Below are positions 36,306 through 45,835 of a DNA stretch of 64,000 bases, in pieces. Numbering within the stretch: the stretch's first letter is position 1; every line of letters begins with the position of its first letter. The notes below the pieces were generated by a model. That model did not search any database and had not been told where the DNA came from. It saw only the letters and a program-made list of their open reading frames with translations. Where the stretch lies: positions 212,795 through 276,794 of the forward strand of contig DPKJ01000003.1 of the NCBI GenBank assembly GCA_003542575.1, in the 5' to 3' direction. The position numbers and the translations under genes were made by a program. Origin of the DNA: Rikenellaceae bacterium (GTDB lineage: Bacteria; Bacteroidota; Bacteroidia; Bacteroidales; UBA932).

Positions 36306-38477
36306 CTAAAAAACTATGTTCATTTCGTTGATAAGATGTCCGGCACCTGCATATTTATCAATTACCCACAATACATATCTGATGTCAACACATACAGATT
36401 TACAGTAACCCTCTACATAGTAAACATCACCGGCCATCGACTCACGGTTGCCATCAAAAGCAAGACCTATCAGCTCACCATTACCGTTCATAACTGCACT
36501 TCCTGAATTACCTCCTGTAATATCATTGTCAGAGAGGAAATTCACATAAAGCACACCATTTGTGCCCCATCTGCCCCAATCACCCTTTTCAAGGGCTGCC
36601 TTCAGGTCAGGCTTAATTTTGAACTCGTAGTCGTTGGGATTCTGCTTTTCAAGAATACCTGTTGAGGTAGTTAGATAGTGGTAGTAAACTGCATCTTTTG
36701 CCTTAATTCCACCAATTTCACCAAATGTAAGCCTCATGGTTGAGTTAGCATCAGGATAAACATTCACACCCTTTTCAAGTTGCATTTCGTACATTGCTCT
36801 AACATAATCTCCCCTATCCTTTGACGGGTCAAGCTCTGCAGCCTTGAGAAGTGAGTCTTCCATCGCATTATATTGCCTTACTCCTATCGTTTTTACAACA
36901 TCAATTATTGGATCGGCAGCAATGTCACTGATAGCTCTTTTCTGATTAAAAAAGTCATCCAACCTCTCTTTTGATGTCAGGATACTGTTGTCATATACAA
37001 AATCGACAAGTTTATCACTGTTCCCGTTAAATCTGGCCAACAGATTGACAAAAGCTTCATCATAAAAGCTTGTTGGAACCTCGTTAAGGTAATATTTAAC
37101 CATTACTTTAAATAGCTCTCTATCTGCAGCCGGGTCAAGTTCATTCAAGGTCTTAAGAGCGATATCTTTAAAATTTGAAATCTCCTTATCTTCAAGTGTG
37201 AACTCCTCTTTTTTTGCTCTGGTTAAAGATGAGATGAGTCCCTGAAAACGTTGGCCCAGGCCAACAAGCTCGGCACCTCTTACCATAGACTCCCTAAAGT
37301 ACTCTCTCACCTTAGTGATATCTGCCTTAACAGCATATGCCTCCCTGAGATTACCCAGCATCTTTCCATATTTTTCTGCTCTTTTTGAGTCAGACATTAT
37401 CCATTCCTGAAGCAACTTCTCTCGCCCTTCCAGCTCTTCAATTACATTAAATCGGTCAACACAAAGGTTTTCCCATTTTGCATAATCGGTATAGTTGCTT
37501 ATACCAAAGTATTTATCAGAATATATAAGCCTTGTCTCATCTGATGCATCCATGTATTTTTTCCAGACATCAAGTTTAGCTCTTCTTACACCGCTGATAA
37601 CAGGGTTAAGAATTTCAAATTTCTCTCTTAGTTCGAATGAAGAGATATACCTGTTTGTTCTGCCGGGGTATCCGATAACCATTGTAAAGTCATCCTCTTT
37701 TACCCCTTTCGCAGAGACTGTAAGGAATCTTTTTGCCTCCATTGGAACATTCTCCGCAGAATATTCCGCAGGTTTACCATCAGCAGATGCATAAACCCTG
37801 TACATGGCAAAGTCTCCTTTGTGCTGAGGCCAGCCCCAGTTATCAGTCTCTCCTCCAAAAGAACCTATCGAAACAGGTGGTGCTCCAACGAGGCGAACAT
37901 CTGAAAAGGTCTCAAAGAAATAGAGATAATACTTAGATCCCCTCCACATCGATGAGAGTCCCTTTTCGTAAGGGGAGCTTTCAAATCTCTTTTCGATAAT
38001 GCCCGAAACTCTGTTCATGAAAAAGAGGCCTCTTGGCCCCGCTGCGTCAAGGCTGTCAATTATCTTGCTAACGATATCGGTAACATCCATAACACTTCTG
38101 AGGAAGGTTACACTTTTACCTTTGATTGGTACCTCGTCGCTCATGTTCATAGCCCAGAAGCCATCTTCGAGATAGTTCTTCTCAGGAGTGCTCAGGGAGT
38201 GAATATCACCATATGCACAGTGGTGGTTTGTAATCATAAGGCCTTTTGGAGAGATAATGCTTCCGCTGCACATTCCTCCGTCGATAGCCACAATTGCATC
38301 TGTCAGGGCACCACCCTCAACATTGTAGATTTCGCCCGGTTTAAGTTTAAGGCCTTTGTTTGCCATTAGCTCATACAGCTGTTTATCCAGAAGATTTACA
38401 AGCCACATGCCCTCGTCGGCAAAAGATTTTGTTGCTATTAATAAAATAACAAACAAAAGGGTTAATAATTTTTTCAC
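36306..38477 (-). CDS. S46 family dipeptidyl-peptidase, DPP7-type
   Basis: 723 residues from a GTG start, with a signal peptide ending SFA (residue 20) before the conserved DEGMW. Chymotrypsin-fold catalytic residues are visible: His86 in TNHHCAYG, Asp in GGETDNWGWPQHKGDF, and Ser in GGNSGSAV near the C-terminus. After the Ser the sequence reads LAFDGN. In P. gingivalis DPP7 this position is Gly673 (hydrophobic P1) whereas DPP11 has Arg673 (acidic P1), so a DPP7-like preference is predicted. It releases dipeptides from oligopeptide N-termini in the periplasm. It is divergent from the ferredoxin gene at 38671 and is a paralogue of the S46 gene at 40656. Confidence 0.93.
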   Translation of the reverse strand: MKKLLTLLFVILLIATKSFADEGMWLVNLLDKQLYELMANKGLKLKPGEIYNVEGGALTDAIVAIDGGMCSGSIISPKGLMITNHHCAYGDIHSLSTPEKNYLEDGFWAMNMSDEVPIKGKSVTFLRSVMDVTDIVSKIIDSLDAAGPRGLFFMNRVSGIIEKRFESSPYEKGLSSMWRGSKYYLYFFETFSDVRLVGAPPVSIGSFGGETDNWGWPQHKGDFAMYRVYASADGKPAEYSAENVPMEAKRFLTVSAKGVKEDDFTMVIGYPGRTNRYISSFELREKFEILNPVISGVRRAKLDVWKKYMDASDETRLIYSDKYFGISNYTDYAKWENLCVDRFNVIEELEGREKLLQEWIMSDSKRAEKYGKMLGNLREAYAVKADITKVREYFRESMVRGAELVGLGQRFQGLISSLTRAKKEEFTLEDKEISNFKDIALKTLNELDPAADRELFKVMVKYYLNEVPTSFYDEAFVNLLARFNGNSDKLVDFVYDNSILTSKERLDDFFNQKRAISDIAADPIIDVVKTIGVRQYNAMEDSLLKAAELDPSKDRGDYVRAMYEMQLEKGVNVYPDANSTMRLTFGEIGGIKAKDAVYYHYLTTSTGILEKQNPNDYEFKIKPDLKAALEKGDWGRWGTNGVLYVNFLSDNDITGGNSGSAVMNGNGELIGLAFDGNRESMAGDVYYVEGYCKSVCVDIRYVLWVIDKYAGAGHLINEMNIVF

Positions 38478-38545
38478 GTTAAAGTAGTTTATAATGAGTT
38501 AATAAATGGAATCATCAAGTAATAGTATGATATTAAAAAGATTTT

Positions 38546-38567
38546 TTATTCAAATTTTATTGAATAA
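38546..38567. promoter_or_regulatory. Inverted repeat in the divergent S46/ferredoxin intergenic region
   Basis: TTATTCAA-ATTTTA-TTGAATAA is a perfect 8-bp dyad with a 6-nt spacer between two divergent genes. Its position suits an operator or a promoter-proximal site. The sequence is AT-rich, so chance is possible. Confidence 0.35.
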
Positions 38568-38670
38568 ACAAGAACATTCGTATTGCAAAAAAACCTTATT
38601 TGTACTATATCCTAAGCAAATTTAACTATTTTTGTGGATACTACTTTTAAAATTTAATTAAACCTTCAAA

Positions 38671-40611
38671 ATGAAAAACATGAAGAAAAACTGGTTCCGC
38701 CATTTAATACAGTGGGGAACACTTCTGGCAATTATCATTATCCTAACGAAAATGTTCGGAAATGAAACTGCCGATCCGGAGGCGTATTGTCCATTCGGAG
38801 GTATCCAGACATTAGCAACCTATCTTGTGGCCGGCTCAATGGCTTGCAGCATGACTGCAACACAAATCATGATGGGTATTGTTCTTGCAATTGGTGTCGT
38901 TTTATTCAGCAAACTATTTTGCGGCTATCTCTGTCCTTTAGGATGGGCAACCGAGCAATTGGCTAAACTGCGTAAAAAACTAAAAGTTAAAGAGATTGTC
39001 ATAAATTATGGCACAATTGCAGACAAACTACTGAGATTGGTTAAGTATGTGCTGCTTTTCTGGATTTTCTACACAACAGTTTCAAGTTCAGAACTTTTCT
39101 GCAAAAATTTTGACCCTTACTATGCAGCAGCAACCGGATTCAAAGGTGAATTGACATTGTGGATGGCAATTATTGCTATTGCCGTTTTCATCCTTGGAAA
39201 CTTTTTCATTAAAATGTTCTGGTGCAAATATCTTTGCCCACTTGGAGCATTAAGCAACATTTTCAAATACGCCATCACTTTCGCTGTGCTTGTAGGTATT
39301 TTTGCTCTGGTTAACTTTAGTGGACTTGCTGTATCATGGGTTTATCTTCTGGCTGCCGCTTCAATTATCGGTTATCTGTGGGAAGTTCTCTATCTTGAGG
39401 TTAAAGTTTTCCCTTTGCTTAAGGTTGTAAGATCTGAAGAGAAGTGTAACGATTGCGGCGTTTGTGCTAAAAAATGCCCTTACGGAATAGATGTTGACAA
39501 AGTTGGTACTGTTAAAAATGTTGATTGCAACCTTTGCGGAGAGTGTATTGCAAGCTGCAACCAGGGTGCACTTACTTTCGGAGGCAAAAAGAGTTTACGC
39601 TGGCTTCCTGCCATTCTGACTTTTGTTCTCTTTGGAGTAGCCCTCTGGCTAGGAAGCACAATGGAGCTTCCAACCATTGACGAAAGATGGGGTGATGAGG
39701 CTGTCCATGGTCAACTTGAAAAGGTAAGAGTAGAAGGCCTTCGTTCAGTTAAATGCTACGGAAGTTCTATGGCTTTTGCTGCCACTCTTAAGAAAATTAA
39801 CGGAGTATATGGTGTTGCAACATTCGTGAAACATTCAAATGTAGACATTTACTACAATCCTGCCGAAGTAACTGAAGAGAGAATAAGAGAACTTATCTAT
39901 ATTCCTTCGAAATTCAAAATTGCAACACCTCCTAAAGATGTTGAAAATATCAAAGTTGTAACTATCTATACAGAAAAGATGTACGACAGGATGGACCCTA
40001 ACTATCTGGGTCTTCAGTTCAGGAATACCGGGAAAGGTTATTACGGCCTTGAAACCGAATACTCTTGCCCTCTTACTGTTAGGTTGTATATGGACCTTGA
40101 CGAGCCTATTGATGAAAAATTCTTTAAGAAGATGGTTGAGATGAAGGAGCTTGAGATGCTTATTCATGGCGGTGGTACAAACATAGTAAAAGTTGATTTC
40201 GAATATATTGGAATATCTGACGTTGTTGACACAATATCAAGAAGAGAGTTTCTTATTCGTCAGTTCACCACCTTCTCTGTTCCTTTCAAGAGCAATCAGG
40301 AAGAGTGGGCAGGAAAAAATGAAGCAGTTTATGAGCTTGTTTACCCTGATCTTGACAAACCACTAATTACAAGGAACTTACCGTTTCTTTCAAACCATTT
40401 GTCACAAATCCCGGGCTTTATCTCTATTGAGACCCTGGTTAACGAAGCTGACGAATATTGCTTTAGAATTACCTACTCAAAGGATGCTCTTGACGATGAC
40501 AAAATCTGGGAGGTTCTAAACAGAAGCAAATGGACTATCAAAAACAGAGAAGGCGTAATGGAAGAGGTTGACCCAAAATTTTCATTTACTGAAAAAGGTG
40601 CTACCAAATAG
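38671..40611 (+). CDS. NapH/CcoG-like polytopic 4Fe-4S membrane protein with C-terminal HMA-like extension
   Basis: 646 residues. Six or so membrane segments lie in residues 10-250. Two CxxxCPLG motifs (CGYLCPLG near 90 and CKYLCPLG near 190) are typical of NapH, NosR and CcoG-type quinol or electron-transfer proteins. Two 4Fe-4S motifs follow: CNDCGVCAKKCPYG and CNLCGECIASCNQG at about 260-300. After a further membrane segment comes a soluble tail of some 300 residues, starting with an HMA-like domain (VEGLRSVKCYGSSMAF). The redox partner is unknown. It starts the transcript that continues with S46 and M16 peptidase genes. An ATG three codons further in (38680) is an alternative start. Confidence 0.85.
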   Translation: MKNMKKNWFRHLIQWGTLLAIIIILTKMFGNETADPEAYCPFGGIQTLATYLVAGSMACSMTATQIMMGIVLAIGVVLFSKLFCGYLCPLGWATEQLAKLRKKLKVKEIVINYGTIADKLLRLVKYVLLFWIFYTTVSSSELFCKNFDPYYAAATGFKGELTLWMAIIAIAVFILGNFFIKMFWCKYLCPLGALSNIFKYAITFAVLVGIFALVNFSGLAVSWVYLLAAASIIGYLWEVLYLEVKVFPLLKVVRSEEKCNDCGVCAKKCPYGIDVDKVGTVKNVDCNLCGECIASCNQGALTFGGKKSLRWLPAILTFVLFGVALWLGSTMELPTIDERWGDEAVHGQLEKVRVEGLRSVKCYGSSMAFAATLKKINGVYGVATFVKHSNVDIYYNPAEVTEERIRELIYIPSKFKIATPPKDVENIKVVTIYTEKMYDRMDPNYLGLQFRNTGKGYYGLETEYSCPLTVRLYMDLDEPIDEKFFKKMVEMKELEMLIHGGGTNIVKVDFEYIGISDVVDTISRREFLIRQFTTFSVPFKSNQEEWAGKNEAVYELVYPDLDKPLITRNLPFLSNHLSQIPGFISIETLVNEADEYCFRITYSKDALDDDKIWEVLNRSKWTIKNREGVMEEVDPKFSFTEKGATK

Positions 40612-40655
40612 AACGTCGCTGTAGTTAACACAACATTTACAAATAATTAACAGTT

Positions 40656-42824
40656 ATGAAATACATTTCAAAAACTGTTACATTCCTTATTCTGCTCTCG
40701 ATATTCACGGTATCGAGAGCTGATGAGGGGATGTGGCTTATAAATCTCCTTGAAAAAAATCTTGCTAACAAGATGAAAGAGGCGGGTCTGAAAATTGACC
40801 CTAAACTAATATACGATGAAAACGCTGCAACAATAAGTGATGCAGTGGTAGCTCTTGATTTCGGTTGTACCGGAAGTATGATCTCAAACGAAGGACTGCT
40901 TATAACAAACCACCACTGCGCTTACGGTGATGTTCACTCCCTTAGTACTCCTGAGAAGAACTATCTCGAAGATGGCTTCTGGGCAATGAACAGGTCAGAA
41001 GAGAAATACATTAAAGGTAAATCGGTCTTCTTTTTAAGAAGAGTAATAGACGCGACAGATGAGGTGAAGGTTGTTGCAGACTCTTTAAGATCTCTCGGTC
41101 AGGGCGCAGGAATGAGGAGAATATCATCTGTTCTGGAGAGAAGGCACAACGCCAGAAGCGGAATGGAGACTATGCTTATGTCAATGTGGAGAGGCTCAAA
41201 ATACTATATCTTCTTTTACGAAGTATATACTGATGTACGCCTGGTGGGAGCACCTCCTGTTTCAATTGCTGCCTATGGTGGTGACACAGACAACTGGGAA
41301 TGGCCTCAGCACAAAGGGGACTTTGCTCTTTACAGAATATATGCTGATGCAAACGGCAAACCCGCAGCTCACTCAGCTTCCAACGTTCCTTTAAAGCCTA
41401 AAAAGATCCTTTCAATTTCGACAAAGGGGGTTAAAGAGGGTGATTATTCAATGGTGATAGGTTTTCCGGGAAGAACCAACAGATACAACTCCTCTTTTGG
41501 TGTAAACGAGAAAGAGAAGGTGTCAAACCCGGTAACTGTTAAGCTCAAGGAGAACAAACTCCGTATCATGAACAACTTCATGGAACAAGATCCCAAAACC
41601 AGACTAGTTTATGCCGACCATTACTTTGGAAACAGTAATGTTCAGGAGTACACAGCAGGTGAGGTTTATAACTTTAGACGTTTTGGTGTTGTAAACATCA
41701 ATAAACAAAAGGAGCAAGAGCTACAGGCCTGGATTGATGCATCTCCCGAACGAAAAGCAAAATGGGGAGATCTTCTCAAAAAGCTTGAAGAGAACTACAA
41801 AAGTCGCGAAGAGCTCACTCGTCAAAAACAATACTTTAGAGAGACCCTGGTTTCAGGACAAGGTTTTGTATATCTGGGCAACCGTACTAACTCACTAAGA
41901 ACAGCTCAGGAGAGAGAAAAGGTTGATACATTGAAAGTTGGCTCTTCACACCACCGAACACTGCTAGACAACATAGAGAGAGGTTACGAGTCAAGTGTAC
42001 TTGAGGTAGAGAAGGAACTCATGAAGTACCAGCTTAGAGAGTTTTTTGCCAATGTTTCAAGAGAGTATTGGGGAGAGAACCTGGCTATGATGTTTGACAG
42101 ATTTAACGGAAGTGCTGATGCAATTACAGAGTATGTATTTGCAAACTCAATTCTTCTAAACCCTGAAAAATTCCGTGAGGCAGTTAAAAAAGACCAGCCT
42201 ATCACCCTGTTTGTTGACGATCCACTACCACTTCTTACCCGCTCTGCAAGAATCACCGAATTTAACCAGGAGGAGAGCGAACTTATGGGCGGAAACGACA
42301 TTATGAGTCTGGAAGCACAATACACACGTGCAATTTACCAGATGAATATGGAAAAAGGCAGAGTACAGTATCCCGATGCAAACTCAACAATGCGTCTCAC
42401 TTACGGCACAGTAGGCCCAATCACCCCTTCTGACGGAATCCATTACAGTGCTCAAAGCACAACTCAGGGTTTCTTTGATAAGTACAATCCTGACAGTTAT
42501 GAATTTAACATTAAACCTGAAGTTTTGGCTCTTTTGAAAGCCGGCGACTGGGGAAAATGGGGAGAAAAGGGAAAGATGTATGTCAACTTCCTTACCAACA
42601 ATGATATTACCGGCGGCAACTCAGGAAGCCCTGTATTAAATGCCAAAGGAGAACTTATTGGCCTTGCTTTCGATGGAAACAAAGAGTCGCTTGCAGGCGA
42701 TGCTTACTTCCATCCCGAAATGAACAAATGCGTTAATGTAGATATCAGATATGTCCTTTGGATTATTGAAAAATATGCAAAGGCAGACCACCTGATTAAA
42801 GAGATGCAATTCTCGACTAAATAA
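40656..42824 (+). CDS. S46 family dipeptidyl-peptidase, DPP7-type
   Basis: 722 residues with a signal peptide (to about residue 22) before DEGMWLINLL. The catalytic His lies in TNHHCAYG, the Asp in GGDTDNWEWPQHKGDF and the Ser in GGNSGSPV. The specificity position reads LAFDGN, so like its paralogue at 36306 it should favour hydrophobic rather than acidic P1 residues. It lies 44 bp after the ferredoxin gene and 9 bp before the M16 peptidase gene, suggesting a three-gene transcript. Together these enzymes would degrade imported oligopeptides to dipeptides in the periplasm. Confidence 0.93.
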   Translation: MKYISKTVTFLILLSIFTVSRADEGMWLINLLEKNLANKMKEAGLKIDPKLIYDENAATISDAVVALDFGCTGSMISNEGLLITNHHCAYGDVHSLSTPEKNYLEDGFWAMNRSEEKYIKGKSVFFLRRVIDATDEVKVVADSLRSLGQGAGMRRISSVLERRHNARSGMETMLMSMWRGSKYYIFFYEVYTDVRLVGAPPVSIAAYGGDTDNWEWPQHKGDFALYRIYADANGKPAAHSASNVPLKPKKILSISTKGVKEGDYSMVIGFPGRTNRYNSSFGVNEKEKVSNPVTVKLKENKLRIMNNFMEQDPKTRLVYADHYFGNSNVQEYTAGEVYNFRRFGVVNINKQKEQELQAWIDASPERKAKWGDLLKKLEENYKSREELTRQKQYFRETLVSGQGFVYLGNRTNSLRTAQEREKVDTLKVGSSHHRTLLDNIERGYESSVLEVEKELMKYQLREFFANVSREYWGENLAMMFDRFNGSADAITEYVFANSILLNPEKFREAVKKDQPITLFVDDPLPLLTRSARITEFNQEESELMGGNDIMSLEAQYTRAIYQMNMEKGRVQYPDANSTMRLTYGTVGPITPSDGIHYSAQSTTQGFFDKYNPDSYEFNIKPEVLALLKAGDWGKWGEKGKMYVNFLTNNDITGGNSGSPVLNAKGELIGLAFDGNKESLAGDAYFHPEMNKCVNVDIRYVLWIIEKYAKADHLIKEMQFSTK

Positions 42825-42833
42825 TCTGAAAAG

Positions 42834-45677
42834 ATGAACATAATTAAAAGATTTGCAATTCTGCTAGCGGCAATTATTTTTGCCGCCTCAGGGTTCGCTC
42901 AAAATATAAATTTTAACGAAAAGCTCCCCCTTGATCAAAATTTCAAGGTAGGTAAGCTTGAAAACGGACTGACCTACTATATCCGCAAAGCAGAGAATCC
43001 AAAAGGCAAAGCGGAATTCTTTATAGTACACAATGTTGGATCTCTGCAGGAGAATGATGACCAGAGAGGTCTTGCTCACTTTTTAGAGCACATGGCCTTC
43101 AACGGAACCAAACATTTTCCAGACAAGAGACTTCTTGAGTATTTTGGCAGCATAGGAGTAAAATTCGGTGCCAATATAAATGCCTACACCTCTATGGAGA
43201 GGACAGTTTACAACATATCTGCGGTACCTGTAGAGCGATCTGTTGTACTAGACTCAGCTCTGCTTGCACTTCATGACTGGTCACATTATATCTCGTGTGA
43301 ACCTGAAGAGATTGAGGCAGAACGTGGAGTAGTTAGAGAAGAGTGGCGGAGGGGTGACGACTCCAGAACAAGAATGATGAAAGGTATAAGCCGCATGGAG
43401 CAGACCGGGTCAAGGTTCGCTCAGAGAGATGTTATCGGTTTGCCTGAGATTATTAACACCTTCTCACGTCAAACACTCATAGACTATTATCACAAATGGT
43501 ACAGACCCGATCTTCAGGCTGTTGTAGTTGTGGGTGACATTGATGTAAACGACATTGAAAAGAGAATTATTGAGCGATTTTCAACAATTCCGGCTGTTAA
43601 AAACGGTGCTGTAAGAGAGAAATATTCTGTGCCCGACAATAAAAAGCCAATTGTTGGTTATCACACCGATCCTGAAACAAAGGCACTTTCGGTGAGAATG
43701 ACAATCAAGATACCTCATCTTTCAACAGATGAGTTGTATTCGCATAAGGCACAGTATGATGACTTAGTAAAAGCTCTTTTTCTTGATATGTTCAAAATCA
43801 GAGCTCAGGTTGCTGCAGAGAGTTCAGATGAACTATTCCGCGCGCTGGTTCCTGTTTATGGCAACATCAGCTATGCCTCAGGAACATTCACAACAACAGC
43901 TCTGCCTATCAATAATAAAGGTATCACCAATGCTCTAAAAGGTATATTTATTGAAGTTGAAAGAGCCAGACAACACGGATTTGACCCCGAAGAGTTTGCA
44001 CCTGCTTTCGAAAGAGTTAAAAGACAACTTGACGTAAACTATAACAGAATCAAGAAACCTAAAAATTCAGATTATGTCTCGTTTGCAGTAGACCACTTCA
44101 CAAGGGAGTACCCACTACTTGACATAGATGCAAACTACAAACTGTCAAAAGAGCTTATTGAAAAAATTACAGTTGAAGATGTAAACAACCATCTCGACAG
44201 AATTTTAAGCCTTGAAAACAGAGTCATAATATTTGCCGTTCCGGAAAGTGACAAAGAGTACCTGCCTACCGAAGATCAGGTGCTAGCTCTATTGGACGAA
44301 ATAAAGGAGACCTCACTTGATAAATTTATTCCATTGACAGAAAAGGATATGGTTATGAAAACCACACCTGTTTCAGGTAAAATTTCCAAAGAGAGAGCTC
44401 TTACATCTAAGGATCTTAATATCAAATACGAAAAGAGTTTGGATTCTACTGTTGAATGGACATTAGCAAACGGCGCAAAAGTAATATGGAAAGAGGAACA
44501 AGGAAAGGAGAAGGTTGTCAGGATGCGTGCTTTCCGTTCCGGTGGTTATGCTCTGCCTGAGGATCCGATGCTTGCCAGAATCATGGATAGGTATATCTCA
44601 AATTACCATGTTAATGGTTTTAACAAGAATGAACTTACCAAATGGTCTTCATCCAAAGGAATCCTTGTTAAACCATCTGTATCTATGAGACACAACGAAT
44701 TTTCAGGTTCTTTTGAGCTAAAGGAGCCCGAAGAATTTTTCAAACTTCTGCATATGTACTTCAATCAGGTTGCAGCAGACGAGAAGGATGTTAATAACAC
44801 AAAGACACAGCTTATTAAGAATATAAGAAACAGTCAGGGAGAGGTTAACAGATTCAAAGATTCTGTAAACAAACTGAAATTTGATTATAACCCTTTAAAT
44901 GTACCTTTTACAGAAGAGTTTATCAACAATGTTACAGCGAAAAAGCTTACTGAACTATATTATAAACACTTTGGCAACCCTGCCGGTTATACATTTGTCT
45001 TTGTTGGACCAATGGATGCCACTAAAGGTAAAGCTTTGGTTGAAAAGTATATAGCTTCGCTAAACGGAGATAAAATCAAAACTCCTGCACTTAAATATAA
45101 AGAGTCTGCATTCCAAAAAGGTGAAGTTTCACTCAGATATAAAGCTAAGAATATGCTTAGCACAAAAGCAAGTGTAAACCGTATTTATAGTGGAGATGTT
45201 GATTATACTGCTGAGAATGGTATGATGGCAAAATTTATTACTTATATTCTCAGAGACAGATACATGAAATCTATTCGTGAAGAGAAAGGTGGAACATATC
45301 ATGTAGGTGTAACAGGTGATTTATCACGTATGCCGGAGAATTCTGTCAATTTTACCATTGATTTTGACACAGATCCTACTCTTGTTGATGAGTTACTTGA
45401 AATTGTTCAACTTGAGATAGATAAGCTGGTTGCCTCTGGTCCAACTCAAAAGGAGATGAGAGAGATTAAACTATACCTCGAAAAAGTATATAAAGATCAG
45501 ACCGAAGATACTGCATGGCTTACACTAATTTCAGATGCAATTCGTCAGATTCCGGACATTGCAACACCAGCCAAGAAAATGGTTGACAAGATGGATGCCG
45601 GAGAGATTCATAATTTTGCAAAAAAAGTATTTACAACAGGAAACAGAATGACATTCGTTTTTGAACCTGAACTGTAA
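42834..45677 (+). CDS. M16 family zinc peptidase (two-domain, pitrilysin/insulinase type), exported
   Basis: 947 residues with a signal peptide ending GFAQ (about residue 23). The inverted zinc motif HFLEH is at residues 82-86 (RGLAHFLEHMAFNGT), and a downstream Glu lies in EEIEAERGVVREEW near 160. A second, inactive M16 half fills the C-terminus, as in full-length pitrilysin-like enzymes. M16 enzymes cut medium-sized peptides, which fits its place directly behind a dipeptidyl-peptidase gene. A terminator follows 24 bp after the stop. Confidence 0.93.
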   Translation: MNIIKRFAILLAAIIFAASGFAQNINFNEKLPLDQNFKVGKLENGLTYYIRKAENPKGKAEFFIVHNVGSLQENDDQRGLAHFLEHMAFNGTKHFPDKRLLEYFGSIGVKFGANINAYTSMERTVYNISAVPVERSVVLDSALLALHDWSHYISCEPEEIEAERGVVREEWRRGDDSRTRMMKGISRMEQTGSRFAQRDVIGLPEIINTFSRQTLIDYYHKWYRPDLQAVVVVGDIDVNDIEKRIIERFSTIPAVKNGAVREKYSVPDNKKPIVGYHTDPETKALSVRMTIKIPHLSTDELYSHKAQYDDLVKALFLDMFKIRAQVAAESSDELFRALVPVYGNISYASGTFTTTALPINNKGITNALKGIFIEVERARQHGFDPEEFAPAFERVKRQLDVNYNRIKKPKNSDYVSFAVDHFTREYPLLDIDANYKLSKELIEKITVEDVNNHLDRILSLENRVIIFAVPESDKEYLPTEDQVLALLDEIKETSLDKFIPLTEKDMVMKTTPVSGKISKERALTSKDLNIKYEKSLDSTVEWTLANGAKVIWKEEQGKEKVVRMRAFRSGGYALPEDPMLARIMDRYISNYHVNGFNKNELTKWSSSKGILVKPSVSMRHNEFSGSFELKEPEEFFKLLHMYFNQVAADEKDVNNTKTQLIKNIRNSQGEVNRFKDSVNKLKFDYNPLNVPFTEEFINNVTAKKLTELYYKHFGNPAGYTFVFVGPMDATKGKALVEKYIASLNGDKIKTPALKYKESAFQKGEVSLRYKAKNMLSTKASVNRIYSGDVDYTAENGMMAKFITYILRDRYMKSIREEKGGTYHVGVTGDLSRMPENSVNFTIDFDTDPTLVDELLEIVQLEIDKLVASGPTQKEMREIKLYLEKVYKDQTEDTAWLTLISDAIRQIPDIATPAKKMVDKMDAGEIHNFAKKVFTTGNRMTFVFEPEL

Positions 45678-45701
45678 ATTTAGCTAACCCCATTTTCCCG
45701 G

Positions 45702-45740
45702 AAGACCGACCAGAAAGCAATTTTTAAGTCGGTCTTTTTA
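45702..45740 (+). terminator. Terminator of the ferredoxin - S46 - M16 transcript
   Basis: AAGACCGAC pairs with GTCGGTCTT across a 17-nt loop and is followed by TTT. It begins 24 bp after the M16 stop. Confidence 0.8.
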
Positions 45741-45781
45741 CATCTAGTTAGCCAACTCTTATTTGTGTCAGCAAAAAACTT

Positions 45782-45797
45782 TGGCAGCATCTTTGCT
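45782..45797 (+). promoter_or_regulatory. Candidate sigma-54 (-24/-12) promoter
   Basis: TGGCAGCATCTTTGCT fits TGGCACGNNNNTTGCT with GG and GC at the required 10-bp spacing and a full TTTGCT downstream half; only two bases of the -24 half differ (CG to GC). The ATG of the small lipoprotein lies 39 bp downstream. A dyad AGTT-AGCC-AACT is at 45746-45757, just upstream. The window encodes two sigma-54-dependent activators. Confidence 0.6.
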
Positions 45798-45835
45798 ATG
45801 TATATAATCAAAGGTATAAACCAAATAATCACGTT

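Noticed and set aside
36204..36506. Plus-strand 100-codon frame opposite the end of the S46 gene
   Set aside because: It starts inside the intergenic region and runs antisense over a well-supported S46 C-terminus, through the terminator hairpin; no protein features.
38599..38634. TTTG plus TATTTTTG as promoter of the ferredoxin gene
   Set aside because: The boxes match but the spacer is 24 bp, well over the usual 19-21; kept out of the features.
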